From contig JAEYRK010000053.1 in the NCBI GenBank assembly GCA_023435645.1, positions 32,773 through 96,772 on the forward strand: a stretch of 64,000 nt of DNA. The letters are read 5' to 3'. A model generated the notes under the pieces. It was not told the DNA's origin. It made no database searches and worked only from the letters and a program-made list of their open reading frames with translations. Below are positions 47,762 to 56,428 of this stretch, piece after piece. Positions within the stretch are counted from its first letter, which is position 1. Each line of letters starts with the position of its first letter. Source of the stretch: Bacillota bacterium. Its GTDB lineage: Bacteria; Bacillota; Clostridia; Lachnospirales; Lachnospiraceae. A program made the position numbers and the translations under genes.

Positions 47762-48862
47762 TTATTTGGATAACAGGGCAATCTCGTCCAATCTGTCCAT
47801 GATCGGCAGATGCTGGGTGCAGAGTTCCTCGCATTGACCACAGCGGATACATTCCGCTGCCTGGGAGACCGGAATACGCCAATGATACTGCAGGCGATTG
47901 GTAATACTGTTGCCCAAGATCTTTTCATTATAGGCATCCATGAACTTCGGAATATCGATTTCCTGCGGGCAGTAGTTGCAATAGCCACAGCCCGTACAGA
48001 GATTATTCAGGGCTACACCCTTTCGCTCATATTCTGCATAGATGGCTTCAGCTGAGTGCTCCTCAAGGCCTTCCACAGCTCGTACTGCGTCATCCACATG
48101 CTGCTTCGTTGTACAGCCTGCTAGGGCGACTGAGATCTCCTTATGGGAGGCTACGAAGCGAAGGGCTGCCTGGGGCACTGTAAGCTTAGTACCCTCTGCC
48201 AGATAGCCAAAGATGTCGGGGTTATTGGGTATTAAGCCGCCTCCCAGGGGATTCATTACGACAATGCCCATGCCCTTTTTATGTGCGGCGGAGATACCTG
48301 CTTGACGGAAACGGTAATTGAGCGCATTATATCCAATCAGCATACCCTGGAAGGAGTCCGTCTCGATTACCTTCTCCAGGTCAGATCCCTGCATATGGGA
48401 GGAGAAGGTGATGCTCTTGATCAGACCATCCTTCTTCGCCTGCTCAAAATAGGGATAGAGGATATCATACTGCTTACGGAAGGACTCAAGGTCCAGAAGA
48501 CACCATAGATAATAGAAATCCAGGTAATCCACCTTCAGCCGCTTGATAGAATTCTCCAGCCTGCGTCGGAACTCGTCCGCAGTTCCTTTATGATTAATCG
48601 TTCCCATATTCATCTTAGAGGATATATAAAAGCTGTCCCTGGGAAGCTGTGATAAGGCCATACCGGTGATCTCTTCACTCTTATCCTGACAATAGAAGGG
48701 AGCGCTGTCAAAGAAATTAATTCCCTTCTCATGGGCATAGAGTACGACCTCGGCGCATTTGCCTAAATTACCTGCGCTGATATCCTCATCGTTATATCTC
48801 ATGGTTCCCATACCGACAGCGGATACCTTCCTGCCGGAATTGCCATATTGTTTATAATACAT
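47762..48862 (-). CDS. Aldo/keto reductase with C-terminal ferredoxin domain
   Basis: 366 residues. AKR barrel with Asp in NFFDSAPFY, the catalytic Tyr in that segment and Lys in ISSKMNMG. The C-terminal 75 residues carry two 4Fe-4S motifs, CTGCGYCNYCP and CIRCGQCEELC. Anaerobe-specific AKRs of this type are thought to accept electrons from ferredoxin. Substrate unknown. It points toward the polyol operon and could reduce a related carbonyl, but has its own control region with a 12-bp palindrome. Confidence 0.9.
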   Translation of the reverse strand: MYYKQYGNSGRKVSAVGMGTMRYNDEDISAGNLGKCAEVVLYAHEKGINFFDSAPFYCQDKSEEITGMALSQLPRDSFYISSKMNMGTINHKGTADEFRRRLENSIKRLKVDYLDFYYLWCLLDLESFRKQYDILYPYFEQAKKDGLIKSITFSSHMQGSDLEKVIETDSFQGMLIGYNALNYRFRQAGISAAHKKGMGIVVMNPLGGGLIPNNPDIFGYLAEGTKLTVPQAALRFVASHKEISVALAGCTTKQHVDDAVRAVEGLEEHSAEAIYAEYERKGVALNNLCTGCGYCNYCPQEIDIPKFMDAYNEKILGNSITNRLQYHWRIPVSQAAECIRCGQCEELCTQHLPIMDRLDEIALLSK

Positions 48863-48879
48863 GGAAACTCCTCCTTTTT

Positions 48880-48891
48880 ACTTACGTAAGT
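48880..48891. promoter_or_regulatory. Palindrome upstream of the aldo/keto reductase
   Basis: ACTTACGTAAGT is a perfect 12-bp palindrome 18 bases before the start codon, beside the ribosome binding site. A repressor there would block the gene. No regulator gene is adjacent. Confidence 0.45.
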
Positions 48892-49082
48892 GCACTTTAG
48901 ATGTTATCTAATCGTCTGTAGTATAGCATAATTTGATCCGTCACTCAATGGATTATCCAATCATTTGGCAAAGGGTTTTCGCCATAGGACGATTGGTAGG
49001 AATTCTCTGTTTTATTTGACTTTTAAATATAACTTCGTTAGAATGTAAATAGTTACTTTAGGTGACTATGTGCGGAGGTTCT

Positions 49083-50003
49083 ATGGCAATTAATAAAGCG
49101 ATGAGGCTCGCCCTCAAGGCCTTGTCATATCCTGATCTCGATACGAAGAAAACCTATAAGCTTCAACGGCAGGTGACTGCTGTGGTTCATCCCTGCTTCA
49201 AGCCCTTATATGAGATGTGGGACCATACAATCAAGAGTCTGGATCATGAAATTCCGGTTCGTATCTTCTGGCCTTCCCATCAGGAGGGGAACCATAGGCT
49301 TCTGTTATTTTTCCACGGTGGTGGCTGGGTCATCGGTAATATAGACAGCTATAGTAAGGTATGCTCCAATATGGCTAAGCTGACCGGGCATATCGTGATT
49401 TCCGTGGATTACCGCTTGGCACCGGAGTACCGATTTCCTGCAGCCTGTGAGGATTGCTATACAGTGGCAAAAGAGATTTTTCGGGAAAGTGAGCTCTTCC
49501 AGGTGAAACAGGAGGATATTACCCTGATCGGAGATAGTGCCGGAGGGAATCTGGCTGCTGTGGTATCCCTTATGGCAAGGGACAGGGGAGAATTTCAACC
49601 AGCGAAGCAGATTCTTCTATATCCCTCCACCGCCAGCGACCATAGTAAAAGCTCTCCCTTCCCCTCGGTAAGGGAGAATGGTACCGGATTTCTGCTGACT
49701 ACCAAAAGAATTAATGATTTTATTGAATTATATATGAGCTCGGAGGAAGATTTGCAGAACCCATATCTTGCTCCGCTACTTGCCCCGGATTTGTCCGGAC
49801 AGCCGAAAACCTTAATTATTACAGCGGAATACGATCCTCTCAGGGATGAAGCGGAGGAATATGGGATCCGCTTGCAGAAGTACGGCAATACTGTAGAGAT
49901 ATTTAGGATGAAGGATGCACTACATGGTTTTATCTCACTTCCGAAGCATTTTGTTCATGTGAAGAGGGCCTATGAGCTGATGAACCATTTCTTGCAGACT
50001 TAA
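49083..50003 (+). CDS. Alpha/beta hydrolase of the HSL/esterase family
   Basis: 306 residues from ATG 49083 with GGAGG upstream. Oxyanion motif FFHGGGWVIG, nucleophile in GDSAGGNLAA, acid Asp in AEYDPLRDEAE, and His in DALHGFIS give a full catalytic triad of the hormone-sensitive-lipase family. A cytosolic carboxylesterase or acyl-transferring enzyme. First of four genes in one direction with an acyltransferase, a zinc-ribbon membrane protein and a TraX-like protein. Confidence 0.88.
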   Translation: MAINKAMRLALKALSYPDLDTKKTYKLQRQVTAVVHPCFKPLYEMWDHTIKSLDHEIPVRIFWPSHQEGNHRLLLFFHGGGWVIGNIDSYSKVCSNMAKLTGHIVISVDYRLAPEYRFPAACEDCYTVAKEIFRESELFQVKQEDITLIGDSAGGNLAAVVSLMARDRGEFQPAKQILLYPSTASDHSKSSPFPSVRENGTGFLLTTKRINDFIELYMSSEEDLQNPYLAPLLAPDLSGQPKTLIITAEYDPLRDEAEEYGIRLQKYGNTVEIFRMKDALHGFISLPKHFVHVKRAYELMNHFLQT

Positions 50004-50048
50004 TTAGGATAAATGCCCTGTAATTCGGAAAGGAGCATATTGTAACCT

Positions 50049-51314
50049 ATGACCAGAAGAAAGCCCGTCGAGTGGACAAGACTGGATAATGCAGCCAAGA
50101 TATTTCCTCCCACTACGAATGAGAAGGATACGAAGGTGTTTCGCTTCGTCTGTGAAATGAGGGATGAGGTGGAGAAGGAGCTGCTTCAGGAGGCTCTCAA
50201 CCGTACCATGCTCTTATTTCCCTTTTACCGCAGCGTACTGAGGAGGGGAGTATTCTGGTATTATTTTGAGCACACCGAACAGAATCCGGTGGTAAGGGAA
50301 GAAGACAAACTGCCCTGTAGTATGCTTTACCATCCCAACCGCAAAAATCTGTTATTTGAGGTAACCTATCATAAGAAAAGGGTTAATTTGGAGGTGTTTC
50401 ATTCCCTGACTGACGGAACCGGAGCCCTCGCCTTCCTGAAGACCCTGCTGTATTACTATATTACTGAGAAATACAGGGAGGATTTTGATGATCTTCCGGT
50501 ACTGGATTATGATGCATCCCTGACACAGAAGATGGATGACAGCTTCTTAAAGCATTATACAGGGAATAAGAAGCCGAAGAGGATCAAGCTGACCAAAGCT
50601 TATCATATCCAGGGACGCAGGCCAATCGATAACCGATTAAAGGTCATTGAGGGGGAGATGCCGGTGAAGGAGGTCATTGAGCTGGCACATCGCTATCAAT
50701 GCACTCTGACAGTTTATCTGACCGCACTTTTCTTACAGTCCATCTATCAGGATATGCCCTTACGAAGCAGGAGATACCCGGTCGTGTTATCTGTTCCCGT
50801 AAATCTGCGGGCCTATTTTCCGTCGGTTACTGCCAGAAACTTCTTTGGAACCATAAATATACGATATCATTTCGGAAAGAATTCGGATAAACTAGAGGAT
50901 ATCATAGCTGAGGTTAAGGCCTTATTTGAGAGGGAGCTACAGGAAGAGAAGCTGAGAGAGCATATGAACCGGCTTGGTGCTCTGGAGCATAATGCCTTCA
51001 TGCGGGTGGTGCCCTTATTTCTTAAGGATATGGTACTTCGTTTTGCTAAGCATTTAAGTGACAGGGGAATCACTGCAACTCTCTCCAATGTGGGGAAGAT
51101 TACAATGGCAGAGGAGTTTCAGCCCTATATTCATATGTTGAATTGCTTCACCAGTGCGATCAGACCGCAGATTGCGATCTGCTCCTATCAGAATAAGCTG
51201 GTGGTAAGCTTTGCATCACCCTTTGTAGGAACTGATATTCAGAAGAACTTCTACCGAAGCTTATCACAGGAGGGTGTGTCGGTTACGATATCCACGAACT
51301 CGGGGGATTTGTGA
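50049..51314 (+). CDS. Condensation-fold acyltransferase (alcohol acetyltransferase-like)
   Basis: 421 residues. The HxxxDG motif of the condensation/BAHD/PapA superfamily is seen as VFHSLTDGTGALAFLKTLL (about residues 118-136). The C-terminal half has SVPVNLRAYFPSVTARNFFGT, matching the second lobe with its NFxG-like latch. Such enzymes esterify an alcohol or amine with an acyl-CoA or acyl carrier. It follows the esterase gene by 45 bp, suggesting an ester-making and ester-cleaving pair. Substrate unknown. Confidence 0.8.
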   Translation: MTRRKPVEWTRLDNAAKIFPPTTNEKDTKVFRFVCEMRDEVEKELLQEALNRTMLLFPFYRSVLRRGVFWYYFEHTEQNPVVREEDKLPCSMLYHPNRKNLLFEVTYHKKRVNLEVFHSLTDGTGALAFLKTLLYYYITEKYREDFDDLPVLDYDASLTQKMDDSFLKHYTGNKKPKRIKLTKAYHIQGRRPIDNRLKVIEGEMPVKEVIELAHRYQCTLTVYLTALFLQSIYQDMPLRSRRYPVVLSVPVNLRAYFPSVTARNFFGTINIRYHFGKNSDKLEDIIAEVKALFERELQEEKLREHMNRLGALEHNAFMRVVPLFLKDMVLRFAKHLSDRGITATLSNVGKITMAEEFQPYIHMLNCFTSAIRPQIAICSYQNKLVVSFASPFVGTDIQKNFYRSLSQEGVSVTISTNSGDL

Positions 51315-51430
51315 GGCTGATCCGCCGGGGCTGTGTCGATGGAGGTAGCAATAGTCCATGATTCAAATTCTGATGCCCAAATCACAGCATAGAAGTTCAT
51401 GCTTGATCACCGGGCAGAATGGAGATTTAC

Positions 51431-52096
51431 ATGCAGTTGTGTGAGCATTGTAGGATAAATATCAAGGGAGATCATCATATCTGTCCTCTGTGTGGGGGAC
51501 CGGTTCAGGGAGAAGGGAATCCTTCGGAGGAGGTATTTCCTTATATCCCTACGATATACCAGGAGTTTAATATCTTTATCCGTATTATTATACTGGTATC
51601 GGTGGTTGCAGTTGTCATAAGCGTTGCTGTGAATGTTATATTTACCAGGGAATCAAGGTGGTCCCTTCTGGTGGCAGCTGCCATTGCAAGCATGTGGATC
51701 AGTCTGTTTCTTCTGATCCGTAAGAAAAATAATATACCCAAAACAATTATCTGGCAGGTTGGACTCATCAGTGTCTTGTCCTTCCTTTGGGACCGTTCCA
51801 TGGGTTTTATTGGCTGGTCCATTGATTATGTAATCCCCTCAGTCTGGGTAATCGCTATGATTGTGATGGCAATCGGAGCTAAGCTATTGAAAATCGGAGT
51901 CAGGGACTTGATTGTATATCTCTTTGTGGATGCAATTTTTGGCTTTGTACCCTTGATTTTTCTGCTCTTTGGCTGGTTGAAGGTAACCTATCCTTCTGTA
52001 ATCTGTGTTGCTGCCAGTGTGATCTCATTGTCTACATTGATTCTCTTTGAGGGAGACAATATGAAGACGGAATTGAATAAAAGAATGCATATCTAA
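51431..52096 (+). CDS. Zinc-ribbon membrane protein (DUF6320-like)
   Basis: 221 residues from ATG 51431, nine bases after GGAG. The N terminus has a two-knuckle zinc ribbon, CEHCRI and CPLCGGPV, then a spacer and about six hydrophobic helices. From memory this matches the DUF6320 family, which keeps company with esterases and acyltransferases as here. Perhaps a membrane scaffold for the neighbouring enzymes; this is inference. Confidence 0.7.
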   Translation: MQLCEHCRINIKGDHHICPLCGGPVQGEGNPSEEVFPYIPTIYQEFNIFIRIIILVSVVAVVISVAVNVIFTRESRWSLLVAAAIASMWISLFLLIRKKNNIPKTIIWQVGLISVLSFLWDRSMGFIGWSIDYVIPSVWVIAMIVMAIGAKLLKIGVRDLIVYLFVDAIFGFVPLIFLLFGWLKVTYPSVICVAASVISLSTLILFEGDNMKTELNKRMHI

Positions 52097-52120
52097 CCAA
52101 TTTCGAAAGGAACGAAAACT

Positions 52121-52882
52121 ATGAGTATCTTTGTATTAAAGCTGATTGCAATTATAACAATGCTGATTGACCATGTCGGAGCTGTATTCCTAAGGTCAAA
52201 TCCGGACCTTTACTGGTATGCACGAACCATCGGCAGAATTGCATTTCCGATCTTTGTATTTATGCTGGTAGAGGGCTTTTACCATACCAGCAATATTCGT
52301 AAATACCTGACCAGGCTGGGGATCTTCGCCTTGATTTCAGAGCTTCCCTTTGATATGGCCTTCTATAATTATTTTACCAACAGGGATTTCCTTACGGATT
52401 TGAAAGCCTCCTTTACAGATGCGGCAACCTTGGAACTATTCCTTAAGAATCTGCTGGCCCATCAGAATGTATTTTTCACCTTGTTCTTAGGCTTATCCGC
52501 CATTTATTGTATGAGTATGATAGAAAACAGGTTTAGAAAAGAGATACTATTAAGCAACCTGTTTGATGCTCTGATCACCATTGGCTTCTGCGCTGCTGCA
52601 GTGATTCTTCGGACGGATTACGATATGAAGGGAATTCTATTGATCGTTGCCTTCTATCTGTTCCGTGGCAGTAAGATTATGATCACATTATGTCTTCTGA
52701 TTGTTATCGGAACCTTCTTCCCCAGTACAAATGGTAGCATCAATATCCAAACCTTCGCTCTATTGGGGATGGTGCCGATCGCTTTCTATAAAGGGAAAAA
52801 GGGTAAAAATATAAAATATCCTTTTTATATCTTTTACCCTGCGCATCTTTTTATTTTATGGTTGATCGCTAACTTTAGATAG
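52121..52882 (+). CDS. TraX-like membrane acyltransferase
   Basis: 253 residues with about seven to eight hydrophobic helices. The motif IAIITMLIDHVGAVF near the N terminus, followed by IGRIAFPIFVFMLVEGFYHTSN and LISELPFDMAFYN, is the TraX family signature; the His of IDH is the likely catalytic residue. TraX acetylates F-pilin, but chromosomal homologues are of unknown substrate. Only 24 bp from the previous gene, so it belongs to the same unit. Confidence 0.85.
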   Translation: MSIFVLKLIAIITMLIDHVGAVFLRSNPDLYWYARTIGRIAFPIFVFMLVEGFYHTSNIRKYLTRLGIFALISELPFDMAFYNYFTNRDFLTDLKASFTDAATLELFLKNLLAHQNVFFTLFLGLSAIYCMSMIENRFRKEILLSNLFDALITIGFCAAAVILRTDYDMKGILLIVAFYLFRGSKIMITLCLLIVIGTFFPSTNGSINIQTFALLGMVPIAFYKGKKGKNIKYPFYIFYPAHLFILWLIANFR

Positions 52883-52950
52883 GATGATTGAGGTCAATAG
52901 CATAAATCAGAAAGGATATTCAGTGCCCTGAATTAAGAAACTGAGCTATC

Positions 52951-53127
52951 TCATACATCCTTATTTGCTTCCCGCTCCGGCACATGATTTGTTGCCTGGG
53001 AGACATACCGGGTATCCTCCTCGGTAGTTCTCGATTTCTCAGGAAAATATCTTCTGGAATCCAGAGCGGAGATGCTTCTGGCGGATGGGAAACGGTAATA
53101 GGTTTTCCGGGTTGGCTCAAATAGCAT
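52951..53127 (-). CDS. Small basic protein, 58 residues, unknown function
   Basis: ATG 53127 to TGA 52951, preceded at ideal spacing by GGAGG. The product begins MLFEPTRKTYYRF and is rich in Arg, Ser and Glu with no Cys and no membrane helix. It competes with a slightly longer overlapping frame that has only a TTG start and no ribosome binding site. No family recognised. Stands alone between the TraX-like gene and DUF5721. Confidence 0.5.
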   Translation of the reverse strand: MLFEPTRKTYYRFPSARSISALDSRRYFPEKSRTTEEDTRYVSQATNHVPEREANKDV

Positions 53128-53281
53128 GATTACAATCCTCCTTCGTCAGAGTATTATAATTTTAAATGATAATCTATTCTTATTGTCCGTAACTCTTCAA
53201 ATTATATACTAGCAATATCAGTGAACCCTATTGTTTTATAAAAAAAGAAATGATTTATAAGAAAGACAGGCCGGTGAACCC

Positions 53282-53776
53282 ATGATTTCTTTTCATATCT
53301 CAGAGATAAAGCCTTTTATGGCAAAGCTTTTGACCAACACGGTATTTGACCATTATATCCTTAAGGAGCTGGAGATCCAGACCTTTACCACCTTCCATAT
53401 CTCCGGAAGACTGAATGAAGAATTCTTCACGGAGGAGGAGCTGGAGGAACGAGATAGCCGGGTAATCACCTGGAGTGAGCTTAGAGCGATCGCCTTCTCC
53501 ATGATCAAAGGCAGTAAGACACCACTGGCAATGAAGCTTATCTTCCAGCTTCCCAAGGAGGAGTCCGATGAGCTGGTCAATAGCCTGGGAGGAAAGCTAA
53601 AGCTGGAGGAAGTAGGTGGACTCTATCTGAACATCCGCTTTGAGAAGGGTGAGCTGCACATCATCACCGGTACCGCCATCAAGACCTTCACGATGGATAA
53701 GACCCTGGAACAGGAATGGGATGCGAAGGTAAGAGGCTTTCTAAAGCAGCAGGAAATCGCCTGTGAGGAGGATTAG
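53282..53776 (+). CDS. DUF5721 family protein
   Basis: 164 residues, soluble, mixed alpha/beta. Starts MISFHISEIKPFMAKLLTN and contains IQTFTTFHISGRLN, WSELRAIAFSMIKGSKTPLAMKLIFQLP and LYLNIRFEKGELHIITGTA. This fits DUF5721, a Lachnospiraceae-type family of unknown function. The ribosome binding site is weak (no AGGAGG). Lies just upstream of the CIRCE/htpG promoter as a separate unit. Confidence 0.75.
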   Translation: MISFHISEIKPFMAKLLTNTVFDHYILKELEIQTFTTFHISGRLNEEFFTEEELEERDSRVITWSELRAIAFSMIKGSKTPLAMKLIFQLPKEESDELVNSLGGKLKLEEVGGLYLNIRFEKGELHIITGTAIKTFTMDKTLEQEWDAKVRGFLKQQEIACEED

Positions 53777-53805
53777 GAATAAGAAGTTGGATGGATCGGA
53801 TGTTG

Positions 53806-53832
53806 TTAGCACTCTTACACAAAGAGTGCTAA
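53806..53832. promoter_or_regulatory. CIRCE operator
   Basis: TTAGCACTC (53806-53814), nine bases, GAGTGCTAA (53824-53832) is an exact CIRCE element, the binding site of the heat-shock repressor HrcA. It lies just upstream of the -35 rather than over the start point. Confidence 0.95.
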
Positions 53833-53839
53833 TTTTGTA

Positions 53840-53868
53840 TTGACATTTACATTTTTAAGTATTATCAT
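53840..53868 (+). promoter_or_regulatory. htpG promoter
   Basis: TTGACA (53840-53845), 17 bp, TATCAT (53863-53868), beginning eight bases after the CIRCE element. Leader of about 105 nt to ATG 53981. Confidence 0.8.
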
Positions 53869-53980
53869 AACAAATGAAGCAAGTATTTGAACGGGATTAC
53901 CAGCAATAGGAAGGATTTCATAAAAAAAACAGCAAATAATAATATTTTATATTATACATCAGGAAAGGAATGAAATATCT

Positions 53981-56092
53981 ATGAGTACAAGAAGAGGTAA
54001 TTTATCCATTCATTCGGAGAACATATTCCCGATTATCAAAAAGTGGTTATATTCCGACCATGATATCTTTATTCGGGAGTTGATCTCCAACGGCAGTGAT
54101 GCCATCACCAAGCTTAAGAAGCTGGAGGTCATGGGGGAGGCGACGCTTCCTGAGGATAACCGTTTTCAGATCGTGGTTACCATCAATCCGGAGGAGAAGA
54201 CCATATGCTTTTCTGATAATGGTATTGGTATGACGGAGGAGGAAGTGGATGAATTCATTAACCAGATTGCCTTCTCCGGTGCCCAGAAATTCCTGGAGAA
54301 ATATAAGGATAAGACCAATGAGGACCAGATTATTGGGCATTTCGGTCTTGGTTTCTATTCCTCCTTCATGGTAGCAGGAAAGGTTACGATCGAGACCCTG
54401 TCCTGGCAGCCGGGTGCCAAACCGGTTCATTGGGAATCAGAAGGCGGTACAGAATTTGAGATGGGTGAGGGTACACGCACCGAACGTGGTACGGATATTA
54501 CTCTGCATCTGAACGAGGACAGCTACGAGTTCTCCAATGAATATCGCGTCAAAGAAATTCTTCAAAAATACTGCTCCTTTATGCCGGTGGAAATTTATTT
54601 TAAGAATGCGAATAAGCCCGAGGAGGAGAAGGCTGAGGAGCAGGAGATTGTAGATACTGTTGTGGATGAGGAGGGAAATGCAGTTCGTGAGGATCAGGCA
54701 GCTCAGGAGAAGAAGCCACAGCCGATCAACAACCCGAATCCACTCTGGGCAAAGCATCCGAATGATTGTACCGAGGAGGAGTATAAGAAATTCTACCGTG
54801 AGGTATTCCATGATTATAAGGAGCCATTGTTCTGGATCCACCTGAATATGGATTACCCATTTAACCTTAAGGGTATCCTTTATTTCCCGAAGATTAATTT
54901 TGAGTATGATTCCCTGGAGGGTGTCATCAAGCTTTATAATAATCAGGTATTTGTTGCCGATAATATCAAGGAGGTAATCCCGGAGTTCCTCATGCTTTTG
55001 AAGGGAGTGATCGACTGTCCGGACCTTCCTTTGAATGTATCCAGAAGTGCCTTACAGAATGATGGCTTCGTGAAGAAGATTTCGGATTATATCTCAAAGA
55101 AGGTGGCAGATAAGCTTTCCGGCATGTTTAAGGTAGAGCGGGAGAATTATGAGAAGTATTGGGCGGATATCAGTCCATTCATTAAATTCGGCTGTCTAAA
55201 GGATGAGAAATTTGCAGAGAAGATGCATGAGGCTCTGATCTTCAAGAACCTTCAGGGCAAATACATGACGATTTCTGACTATGTGACGGCAGTAAAGGGT
55301 AACAGCTCTGATAGCACCACTGAAGAAGCTAAGGACGGTGTTGAGAAGCCTGCAGATCAATCCTCCTCAGAGCAGGAGAAGGAAGGCTGCTGTGACCATG
55401 ACCATAAGCCGGGCGAGGAATGTGACTGTGGACATGAGCATCCTGCCGATGAGCTAGAGGATGAGGACGCAGAGGAGAAGAAAAAGACAACAATTTATTA
55501 TGTGACGGATGAGAAGCAGCAGAGTCAGTATATCAATATGTTTAAGGAAGCCGGTATGGATGCCTTTATCCTGACCCATAATATTGACCAGCCGTTCATC
55601 ACCCGTTTGGAATATAAGGAAGAAAAGATTAAATTCCAGCGTATTGATGCGGATATCTCAGACAGCTTCCGAGAAGAGACCAAGAAGAAGGATAAGAAGG
55701 TCCTGAAGAATAATACAGAGGCGATGACAAAGCTGTTCCGTAAGGTCCTCGGCAAGGAGAAGCTGGAGGTTAAGGTGGAGAAGCTGAAGAATGATAAGGT
55801 CTCCTCCGTAATCACTCTCTCAGAGGAGAGCCGCAGAATGCAGGATATGATGAAAATGTACAGCATGAACGGCATGGACAATGGCATGTTCGGTGAGGGT
55901 GAAGTCCTGGTGCTAAATGCGAATCATCAGCTGGTTCAGTATATCCTTACGAATGAGCAGTCGGAGCATACACCTATGATCTGTGAGCAGCTGTATGACC
56001 TCGCCTTATTAGGTCATAAGCCCCTGGAGCCGGAGGCTATGACGAAGTTTATCCTAAGAAGTAATGAAATCATGCTGCAATTGGCAAAATAA
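53981..56092 (+). CDS. htpG: Hsp90-family chaperone HtpG with charged linker and Cys/His-rich insertion
   Basis: 703 residues, about 70 longer than usual HtpG. N-terminal ATPase domain with FIRELISNGSDAITKL, SDNGIGMT and GHFGLGFYS. An acidic linker (about residues 210-250) separates it from the middle domain, like the charged linker of eukaryotic Hsp90. A second insertion (about 446-507) holds Cys470, Cys471, His473, His475, Cys481, Cys483, His485 and His487, a likely metal-binding cluster, then an acidic stretch. The C-terminal dimerisation domain is intact. Expression is under a CIRCE element, so HrcA control is expected. Confidence 0.95.
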   Translation: MSTRRGNLSIHSENIFPIIKKWLYSDHDIFIRELISNGSDAITKLKKLEVMGEATLPEDNRFQIVVTINPEEKTICFSDNGIGMTEEEVDEFINQIAFSGAQKFLEKYKDKTNEDQIIGHFGLGFYSSFMVAGKVTIETLSWQPGAKPVHWESEGGTEFEMGEGTRTERGTDITLHLNEDSYEFSNEYRVKEILQKYCSFMPVEIYFKNANKPEEEKAEEQEIVDTVVDEEGNAVREDQAAQEKKPQPINNPNPLWAKHPNDCTEEEYKKFYREVFHDYKEPLFWIHLNMDYPFNLKGILYFPKINFEYDSLEGVIKLYNNQVFVADNIKEVIPEFLMLLKGVIDCPDLPLNVSRSALQNDGFVKKISDYISKKVADKLSGMFKVERENYEKYWADISPFIKFGCLKDEKFAEKMHEALIFKNLQGKYMTISDYVTAVKGNSSDSTTEEAKDGVEKPADQSSSEQEKEGCCDHDHKPGEECDCGHEHPADELEDEDAEEKKKTTIYYVTDEKQQSQYINMFKEAGMDAFILTHNIDQPFITRLEYKEEKIKFQRIDADISDSFREETKKKDKKVLKNNTEAMTKLFRKVLGKEKLEVKVEKLKNDKVSSVITLSEESRRMQDMMKMYSMNGMDNGMFGEGEVLVLNANHQLVQYILTNEQSEHTPMICEQLYDLALLGHKPLEPEAMTKFILRSNEIMLQLAK

Positions 56093-56428
56093 ATAAAGAG
56101 CGAACAGAGCTATATCCGGCAGTGCGTGATCGCCTGCCGGAGTTTTTACGCTGTGTTGTGTGTCCAGCTACTATTAGGATACGCTTTATCATAAGCAAAA
56201 ATTTTCATCAGAGAGTGAATAGAGAAGACTATCTTTTATCAGTATTGACAAATCATATTGAAGTATTTAGTTGACAAAAAACTATGAAATTTTTATAAAC
56301 TTCTTGCATTTACTGGTGTATATGCTATTATATATAGTAATAAAAACTATATAACACAGCACCGAGGTAGTGACATGTAGTTTACATACAAAATTTTCTA
56401 GTACTGAGTGGATAAGCGGAGGTTGAAG
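56093..56428 (+). promoter_or_regulatory. htpG terminator and degV promoter region
   Basis: No gene in these 336 bp. The first part holds the htpG terminator. TTGACA (56271-56276), 17 bp, TATAAA (56294-56299) is a good promoter for degV, giving a leader of about 120 nt. An AT-rich stretch (56310-56345) follows with no clear operator. Confidence 0.7.
56115..56147 (+). terminator. Terminator of htpG
   Basis: TCCGGCAG (56115-56122) pairs with CTGCCGGA (56134-56141), followed by GTTTTT. Confidence 0.88.

Noticed and set aside
52920..53120. 66-codon minus-strand frame overlapping the 58-residue gene
   Set aside because: Starts at TTG with the only Shine-Dalgarno about 15 bases away; the overlapping ATG frame fits that site.
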